Assembly (NCBI GenBank): GCA_030151225.1 | Contig: JASLEG010000167.1 | Location: 1 to 20,258, forward strand | Reading direction: 5' to 3' | Length of the DNA stretch: 20,258 bases | Source of the DNA: Burkholderia sp. | Lineage (GTDB): Bacteria > Pseudomonadota > Gammaproteobacteria > Burkholderiales > Burkholderiaceae | Shown here: piece after piece, positions 15,476 through 20,258 of the stretch | Position numbering within the stretch: the first letter of the stretch is position 1 | How the letters are laid out: every line of letters begins with the position of its first letter | Notes under the pieces: model-generated | What the model was told of the DNA's origin: nothing | Databases searched by the model: none | Seen by the model: only the letters and a program-made list of their open reading frames with translations | Made by a program: the position numbers and the translations under genes

Positions 15476-16396
15476 TCACTGCGCGAAGCGATCGGCGGCC
15501 AGCTGCCGCCGTTCCTCCACCATCGAGGCGATCAGCGAGGCCAGATCGTCGGTGGACGGATCGGTGATGCCGGGCGAGCGGTGCAGCTCGAGATCGGCCG
15601 GCGGCAGCGGCGGCAGGCCGTCCTCGGCGCCGAGCACGCGCCAGTGCCCGGGCAGCGTGCAGCGATCGATGATGGTGACCGCCGCGCCGTGATTGACGGC
15701 GATGCGGATCCCGGTCGGGCTCTGGCTCGTGTAGACGATGTGGCAGGCGCGCTCCACGGCCGCCAGCGCCGCCAGCCCGCGCTGCCGATAGCAGCAGGTT
15801 TCGGGAAACAGCGCGAGCGGCACCGAGGCGCCGGGCGCGAGCCGGAAGTCGCGATGCGCGGCCCACACCACCTGTTCGCTGCCCAGATGGCGGCCGCCGG
15901 GCCGCGTGCCGTGCCGCACCACCAGCGCGATGTCGAGCTCGCCGGCGTTGAGCCGGTCCAGCAGCTCGAGCGACATCCGGCAATGGATGTGCGGCTGCGC
16001 GCCGGGGCGCAGCTCGTAGAAGCGCTTGAGCAGGTCGGGCAGCCACAGTTCGGCGTAATCCTCAGGCAGTCCGAAACGAATCACCCGGCTCGCCGCGCTG
16101 GCGCGATTGAGCGCCAGGATCGCGTCGTTCTGCACCTGGATGATGCGGCGCGCGTGGATCAGGAAGTTCTCGCCGTCGCGCGACAGCGCGAGGCGCCGGC
16201 TGTTGCGCATGAACAGATGCGTGTCGAGCCGTTCCTCGAGCGTGCGGATGCGCAGGCTGATGGTGGACTGCGTGCGGTGCAGGAGCCGGGCGGCCGAAGT
16301 GAAGCCGCCGCTGTCCACCACCGCCACGAAGGCCCGTATCAATTCCGGGTCGAGCGAGCTGAGTTTCGACCAATCGGGTCCACTGATGGAAGCCAT
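15476..16396 (-). CDS. LysR-family regulator, divergent from the betaine-binding protein
   Basis: This 306-residue regulator has the LysR winged helix at about 14-75 (LIRAFVAVVDSGGFTSAARL, then RTQSTISLRIRTLEERL and NSRRLALSRDG) and an effector domain after it. It is divergent from a betaine-type substrate-binding protein across 175 bases, so it is the obvious candidate regulator of that gene. The shared 46-base element at its start suggests it also controls the oxygenase/M24 genes. The last part of the protein is unusual in several close leucine/proline runs (GLPPLPPADLELH). It converges with the diguanylate cyclase gene 21 bases away. Confidence 0.92.
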   Translation of the reverse strand: MASISGPDWSKLSSLDPELIRAFVAVVDSGGFTSAARLLHRTQSTISLRIRTLEERLDTHLFMRNSRRLALSRDGENFLIHARRIIQVQNDAILALNRASAASRVIRFGLPEDYAELWLPDLLKRFYELRPGAQPHIHCRMSLELLDRLNAGELDIALVVRHGTRPGGRHLGSEQVVWAAHRDFRLAPGASVPLALFPETCCYRQRGLAALAAVERACHIVYTSQSPTGIRIAVNHGAAVTIIDRCTLPGHWRVLGAEDGLPPLPPADLELHRSPGITDPSTDDLASLIASMVEERRQLAADRFAQ

Positions 16397-16441
16397 CGGA
16401 ATTACTCGCTTTCAAAAGAAAATTGACGCCAGAAAGATGAC
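16396..16441 (+). promoter_or_regulatory. Shared 46-base element, copy A (LysR/binding-protein promoter region)
   Basis: From the first base of the LysR start codon outward, 46 bases align without gaps to 19791-19836 on the minus strand, with 32 identities. The strongest blocks are TCGGAATNACTCGYTTTC at the left and GAAAGATGRC at the right. The left block is TCGGAA-N9-TTCAAA here and a perfect inverted repeat in the other copy. It is a likely regulator site. Confidence 0.55.
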
Positions 16442-16448
16442 GGTCGGC

Positions 16449-16479
16449 GAGCGGATTATTGTCGAAAACAATTCCGCTC
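16449..16479. promoter_or_regulatory. Nested palindrome, possible LysR box
   Basis: ATTGT-CGAAA-ACAAT (16458-16472) fits the LysR-type T-N11-A pattern and is nested inside GAGCGGA (16449-16455) and TCCGCTC (16473-16479). It lies between the divergent LysR and binding-protein genes. Confidence 0.5.
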
Positions 16480-16571
16480 ACAAATTCCGTCGTACCGGCT
16501 CCGGCATGTGGCAGCGCGCGTGACGACGGACTCCGACGTCCCCACCTTTCCGTCCCTTGCGAGTGCCGCCC

Positions 16572-17471
16572 ATGTTCCTTCCACGACTGCTCCAACCCTT
16601 CCTGCGCCGTGCCGCCGGCCCGATGCTGCGCGCCACCGTGCTGGCCGGCGCGCTGGCCTCGGCCGGCGTGGCCCGCGCCGCCGACGAGCACGCCATCGCG
16701 ATCGGCGTGAACAACTGGGCCGAGAACATCGCCGTGGCCAACCTGTGGAAGGCGCTGCTCGCGCGCAAGGGCTACACGGTCTCGCTGCTGCCCGGCGACA
16801 AGGCGATCATCTACGGCGGCGTGGCGCAGGGCAAGCTCGACCTGACCTTCGAGGTGTGGCTGCCCTCGGCCGACGGCGCGCCCTACGCGAGCGTGGCCTC
16901 GCGCGTCGAGAAGATCGGCCCGTGGTTCGCGCGCGCGGCACTCGGGCTCGCCGTGCCCGACTACGTGAAGATCGACGGCGTCGACCAGCTGAATGCGCAC
17001 GCGGCCGAACTGACGCACGACGGCAAGCCCACCATCTTCGGCATCGAGCCCGGCAGCGGGCTGATGAAGCTCACGGCGCAGGCGCGCACCGCTTACGGCC
17101 TCGACTACACGGTGCTGCCGTCGTCCGAGGCGGCCATGCTGCTCGCGCTCGAACGCGCCGAGAAACGTCATGAGCCGATCGTGGTGACGCTGTGGAATCC
17201 GCACTGGGTGTGGGCCAGGTATCCGATGCATTATCTGAAGGATCCGAAGCAGGTATTCGGCCAGCCCGATGCGATCTACGCGATCGCCAGGGCCGGTTTC
17301 GGCGCCGCGCATCCCGACGTCGCGCGCTGGCTCGCGGCCTGGAAGATGGACGACCAGACGCTCGGCTCGCTGATGAACGACATTCGCGCCGCCGGCGACG
17401 GCGATCCGCAGAAGGGCGTCGCACGCTGGATCGGCGAGAACCCGGACCGCGTCGCCGCGTGGCTGCGCTGA
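16572..17471 (+). CDS. Glycine betaine/choline-type ABC transporter substrate-binding protein (orphan)
   Basis: This 299-residue periplasmic protein of the OpuAC/ProX type has a signal peptide (about 1-36, ending ARA before ADEHAI). The mature part shows the family layout: IGVNNWAENIAVANLWK, LDLTFEVWLP, FGIEPGSGLM and TLWNPHWVWARYP. Trp49, Trp96, Trp208 and Trp212/214 could form the aromatic cage that holds a quaternary ammonium or sulfonium head group. No permease or ATPase gene is adjacent, so it must work with a transporter encoded elsewhere or act as a sensor. The ATG at 16572 is chosen over a TTG five codons upstream because it begins a proper signal peptide. A LysR gene is divergent. 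Confidence 0.9.
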   Translation: MFLPRLLQPFLRRAAGPMLRATVLAGALASAGVARAADEHAIAIGVNNWAENIAVANLWKALLARKGYTVSLLPGDKAIIYGGVAQGKLDLTFEVWLPSADGAPYASVASRVEKIGPWFARAALGLAVPDYVKIDGVDQLNAHAAELTHDGKPTIFGIEPGSGLMKLTAQARTAYGLDYTVLPSSEAAMLLALERAEKRHEPIVVTLWNPHWVWARYPMHYLKDPKQVFGQPDAIYAIARAGFGAAHPDVARWLAAWKMDDQTLGSLMNDIRAAGDGDPQKGVARWIGENPDRVAAWLR

Positions 17472-17483
17472 GCGGCTGAAGCG

Positions 17484-17519
17484 GCCGCGCGCACCGTGTC
17501 GAAACACGGTGCGCGCGGC
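17484..17519. terminator. Long perfect hairpin between convergent genes
   Basis: A perfect 16-bp stem (GCCGCGCGCACCGTGT with its complement) closes a CGAA tetraloop 12 bases after the binding-protein stop. A second, 14-bp perfect palindrome CGCCGGGCCCGGCG follows at 17519-17532. Neither has a T-run. Their position between convergent genes suggests a bidirectional transcript end. Confidence 0.6.
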
Positions 17520-17557
17520 GCCGGGCCCGGCGTTCGGCCCGGCGTGCGATCCGTGGT

Positions 17558-18784
17558 TCAGGCCAGCAGCCGCGCCTCGAACGGGTAGTCGGACAGCAGC
17601 TCGATCTGGCCGTCGGGCCGCACGTACACCTGCTCCTCGAGCTTCACGCCTTCGCCGCCGGCCTCGTGACCGATGTAGCTCTCCACGCACAGCGTCATGC
17701 CCGGCTCGATCACGCCGTCGTAGCCCTTTGCATCGTTATCCTCACGATGGCAGATGTACGGATACTCGCCCGTCATGCCCACGCCGTGGGCGAGCGCGAA
17801 GTAGCGGCGCGCGCGATACGGCTGCGGAATCTGCCAGGCCCTGGCGATGAACTCCTGAAACGTGGTGCCGGCCTTCACGTTTTCCAGGTTGGCGTGGATC
17901 TGGTCGTACGCGTGGCGGTACAGCGTCTTCTGCGCGGCGCTGGCCGGGCCGTCGCCGCACAGGAAGGTGCGCGAGAAATCGGCGTAGTAGCCGAAGCGGC
18001 CCACCACGTCGGTGTCGAGGCCCACCAGCTCGCCGGCCTGGATCACGCGCGCGCTGCTTTCCTGGAACCACGGATTGGTGCGCGGCCCCGAGCTGATCAG
18101 GCGCGTCTCCACGTAGTCGCCGTCGGTGGCGATCACGTGCTGATGCAGATGCGACCAGAGCGCGTTTTCGGTGATGCCGGGCACGAGCGCGGCCTCGAGC
18201 TTGCGCACGCCGTCCTCGGCCGCGCGCAGCGAGGCGCGGATCATCTTGATCTCGTTCGGCACCTTGATCGCGCGCGCGCGTTCGAGCGGCTCCTGCGCGT
18301 CGGAAATCTCGTAGCCACGCGCCTGCAGCGCGAACGCCGCGGCCGAGGTCGCGCTCTCGATCGCGATGCGCCTGCCGCCGCCGTTGGCGCGCACCAGGTC
18401 GTCGATCTCGGCGGCCCAGCGCTCGGTCACCTGGCGCAGCATGTCGTCGCAGAAGTAGTAGGAGATCGCGGTGGCGGGGCGCACCTCGTCCACGGTGTCG
18501 AGCCCGTCGGCGAGGAATTCGCAGCCCGCGTACTCGAACAGCACCACCTTGCCCTCGGCGGGCACGAACAGGTAGCGCGCGGGGTTGCGCATCGAATACA
18601 CCTGCATGTTGCGCGAGCCGGTGGCGTAGCGCATGTGGGTCGGGTCGAACAGGATCGCGGCGCTCAGGTCGCGGCGCTTCAGTTCGCGGCGCACGGCGGC
18701 GAGGCGGTCGCGCTGGATCTGCGCGATCTCGTCGGCGGTCGGTTCGCAGTCTTCGGGGCGGTGGGTGGGGCGGAGCATGGCCAT
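17558..18784 (-). CDS. M24-family metalloenzyme related to DMSP lyase DddP
   Basis: This 408-residue cytoplasmic protein has the creatinase/aminopeptidase P pita-bread fold. It matches DddP, which splits dimethylsulfoniopropionate into DMS and acrylate, unusually well: LFDPxxxRYATxSxNMQ at 46-61 and ETRLISSGPRTNPWFQE at 226-242. It keeps all six metal ligands, Asp257, Asp259, Asp269, His333, Glu368 and Glu383, each 38 positions below the DddP numbers I recall (295, 297, 307, 371, 406, 421). DddP Tyr366 is kept as Tyr328, but catalytic Asp377 corresponds to Gly339 (HGVGMTGEYP). So the chemistry probably differs: another onium compound, or a C-N hydrolase as in creatinase or ectoine hydrolase. 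It follows the oxygenase gene by 55 bases; the Shine-Dalgarno is weak. Confidence 0.82.
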   Translation of the reverse strand: MAMLRPTHRPEDCEPTADEIAQIQRDRLAAVRRELKRRDLSAAILFDPTHMRYATGSRNMQVYSMRNPARYLFVPAEGKVVLFEYAGCEFLADGLDTVDEVRPATAISYYFCDDMLRQVTERWAAEIDDLVRANGGGRRIAIESATSAAAFALQARGYEISDAQEPLERARAIKVPNEIKMIRASLRAAEDGVRKLEAALVPGITENALWSHLHQHVIATDGDYVETRLISSGPRTNPWFQESSARVIQAGELVGLDTDVVGRFGYYADFSRTFLCGDGPASAAQKTLYRHAYDQIHANLENVKAGTTFQEFIARAWQIPQPYRARRYFALAHGVGMTGEYPYICHREDNDAKGYDGVIEPGMTLCVESYIGHEAGGEGVKLEEQVYVRPDGQIELLSDYPFEARLLA

Positions 18785-18839
18785 GATGTCTTCTTCGAGA
18801 GTGTGGGGAGGGGAGCGTTCGGAATGCCGCGCGGGCGGT

Positions 18840-19727
18840 TCAGTCCACGAGGCTGTCGGCGCGCACCAGCTGCGCCTCGGCCTCGAGATGCATCTCGGAC
18901 ACGCGGCCGTACAGCTGGCGCGTGCGTTCGAGCCGGCCGATCACGCCCGGCTTCTTCGAGTAGGCGAAGATCGCCGTGTGGCGCTGGCGCTCGCCGTCCA
19001 CGCGCGTCACGCGGTGCAGCGAGAAGCGGCCCTTGAACAGCTGCAGGTCGCCGGGGCGCAGCGTGATCGCGCGGATCGGCGCGCGCGTCTCGCCGCGCAC
19101 CACGCGGCCCACGTCGCCGTAGTTCTCGCCTTCGGGCGAGCGGATGTTCGGGCAGTATTCGAAGTCGCCGCCCGCGTCGGGCTGCTGGGTCATCATCGAC
19201 ACGATGAATTCGTTGGTGTCGTAGTGCCACGGCTGCTCGGTGCCGGGCGGCATCACGTTCTGCACGAGGCCCGCGTACGGGTCGGCGTATTCCCACACGC
19301 GCGCCTCGCCGAGGCAGGTGGCGATGAAGTGCTTCATGGCCGCCGCCACGTAGATGCGGTGGATGATCGCGTCGGCCGGGATCACGTCGCGCGTGACGAA
19401 GCCGCTGGTGCGATCCATGAACACGCGGCGCGGGTGATCGGCGGGCAGCGCGGGGTCGTCGGCCGTGAAGTAGGCGTTGACCTTGCGATGCGAGTAGAAG
19501 GTCTTCGCGGCCAGCGCGCGGCCTTCCTCGCGTGCGCGCTCGAGCGCCGCCGGCCGCAGGAAGTCGTGCAGCACGGCGCTGCCGTGGCTGGCCAGCTCGG
19601 CGCGGCAGCGCGCGCTCAGCTCGCGCATCGCCGGCGCGTCGGGCGTGTGCAGCGGGTAGCGGTCGGTGTTGATGATGTCGCCGAGATCGGTACATTCGGC
19701 ATCGGCGAGCGGCAGGTTGGCGGTCAC
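18840..19727 (-). CDS. Phytanoyl-CoA-dioxygenase-like Fe(II)/2-oxoglutarate oxygenase
   Basis: This 295-residue protein has the facial triad of non-heme iron oxygenases: His168 and Asp170 in PWHYDTNEF and a distal His238 in FKGRFSLHRV. Arg247 or Arg249 is placed to bind 2-oxoglutarate. The surrounding PPGTEQPWHYDTNEFIVSMM and RPGDLQLFKGRFSLHR fit a double-stranded beta-helix hydroxylase. The substrate is unknown. The frame is open to 19805, but a GTG at 19727 is chosen because GGAG lies seven bases before it and the upstream residues look non-coding. It is the first gene before the M24 enzyme (55-base gap), probably co-transcribed, and its upstream region carries copy B of the shared element. 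Confidence 0.8.
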   Translation of the reverse strand: MTANLPLADAECTDLGDIINTDRYPLHTPDAPAMRELSARCRAELASHGSAVLHDFLRPAALERAREEGRALAAKTFYSHRKVNAYFTADDPALPADHPRRVFMDRTSGFVTRDVIPADAIIHRIYVAAAMKHFIATCLGEARVWEYADPYAGLVQNVMPPGTEQPWHYDTNEFIVSMMTQQPDAGGDFEYCPNIRSPEGENYGDVGRVVRGETRAPIRAITLRPGDLQLFKGRFSLHRVTRVDGERQRHTAIFAYSKKPGVIGRLERTRQLYGRVSEMHLEAEAQLVRADSLVD

Positions 19728-19790
19728 GTTTCGACTCCACGAAAGGAAGGGCCTGGGAACACGCGCGGCACGCATCCGCCGCGGATGCCG

Positions 19791-19836
19791 GCCATCTTTC
19801 GTCAATCAAAATGTTTCGGAAAACGAGTTATTCCGA
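19791..19836 (-). promoter_or_regulatory. Shared 46-base element, copy B (oxygenase promoter region)
   Basis: On the minus strand this begins with a perfect inverted repeat TCGGAA-N9-TTCCGA (19836 down to 19816) and ends GAAAGATGGC, 64 bases before the oxygenase start. It aligns ungapped with copy A at 16396-16441 (32 of 46). TTGACG within it could also be a -35 hexamer. Confidence 0.55.
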
Positions 19837-19900
19837 TCGATGCGATCGGCGCCGCCGATGGGCCGAAAGGCGAGGCGGGAGCGGGAAATCGGGCGGCGCG

Positions 19901-20257
19901 TCAGCCGACCAGCGCGAGCCCGCCCGACAGCAGCAGCAAGCCGCTGACGAGGCGATCGAACGCGGCAGGCGACAGCCGCGTGCCGGCCCGTTCGCCGAGC
20001 GCCACGCCGAGCGCGAACACCGGCGCCAGCACGAGGCCGGTGGCCGCCTGCGGCGCGCCGAGCCGCTGGCTGGCCGCGAACAGCAGCGCCGCGCCGCAGA
20101 ACAGCACCGCGAAATAGCCGAGCAGGTTGGCGCGCAGGGCGGGGCCGCCGTCGAGGCCGGCCAGGTAGTAGACGGCGGGTGGCCCGCCGAGGCCGGCCAG
20201 CGCGGTGAGCGCGCCGCTGGCGAGGCCCGCGGCGGCGAGCGCGCCGGGGCTGCCGCC
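19901..20257 (-). CDS. TauE/SafE-family anion exporter, C-terminal part (runs off the window)
   Basis: The minus strand is open from the window end to a TGA at 19901, giving the last 118 residues of an inner-membrane protein. The stretch GALTALAGLGGPPAVYYLAG is the signature of the second half of TauE/SafE (DUF81) permeases, and two or three hydrophobic helices follow (FAVLFCGAALLFAA, ATGLVLAPVFALGVALG, VSGLLLLSGGLALVG). Family members export sulfite, sulfoacetate or other small organic acids, but many are uncharacterised. It lies 173 bases upstream of the oxygenase gene on the same strand. The start is outside the window, so an internal GTG near 20107 should not be taken as one. Confidence 0.85.
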   Translation of the reverse strand, partial: GGSPGALAAAGLASGALTALAGLGGPPAVYYLAGLDGGPALRANLLGYFAVLFCGAALLFAASQRLGAPQAATGLVLAPVFALGVALGERAGTRLSPAAFDRLVSGLLLLSGGLALVG

Positions 20258-20258
20258 G

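Noticed and set aside
17558..18784. Naming the M24 gene dddP outright
   Set aside because: The residue aligned with DddP Asp377 is glycine, so DMSP lyase activity cannot be assumed.
17666..19036. A 456-residue plus-strand frame opposite the M24 and oxygenase genes
   Set aside because: It has no recognisable domain, and both minus-strand genes have complete metal-ligand sets.

Overview
The window is high-GC DNA (about 70% by eye) from a beta-proteobacterium, most likely Burkholderia in the broad sense. This rests on codon usage, on the selA-selB-selC order, and on the mix of LysR, AraC, OmpA and GGDEF families. A plant-associated species would fit, but nothing here fixes the species. There is no integrase, IS element, phage gene or CRISPR array.

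Bases 1-3344 are the selenocysteine machinery. They hold the 3' part of selA, a complete selB overlapping it by four bases, and the tRNA-Sec gene selC. The selenoprotein they serve (usually formate dehydrogenase) is not in view.

Bases 3389-6986, all on the minus strand, are partly decayed. They contain an intact beta-hydroxyacid dehydrogenase, the C-terminal stump of a D-2-hydroxyacid dehydrogenase, an OmpA-family outer membrane protein, and a wreck in which the Tat-signal/N-terminal part of a thiamine-diphosphate enzyme is joined to pieces of a c-type cytochrome with reading-frame shifts. A 217-residue protein of unknown function follows.

Bases 7272-15454 are ordinary accessory chromosome. 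They hold a DSD1-type PLP enzyme, a LysR regulator, a membrane M48 peptidase, a candidate small RNA with a strong terminator, a divergent SDR/AraC pair, a cation diffusion facilitator with a possible Fur site, and a membrane diguanylate cyclase.

Bases 15476-20257 are the most interesting part. A LysR regulator is divergent from an orphan betaine-type periplasmic binding protein. Facing them are an M24 metalloenzyme that aligns without gaps to the catalytic core of the DMSP lyase DddP, an HxD...H oxygenase just upstream of it, and a TauE/SafE-type exporter running off the window. A 46-base element is shared, ungapped, between the LysR/binding-protein promoter region and the oxygenase promoter region, suggesting one regulon. 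My reading is an undescribed uptake and breakdown locus for a betaine or sulfonium-like compound; the substrate is inference.
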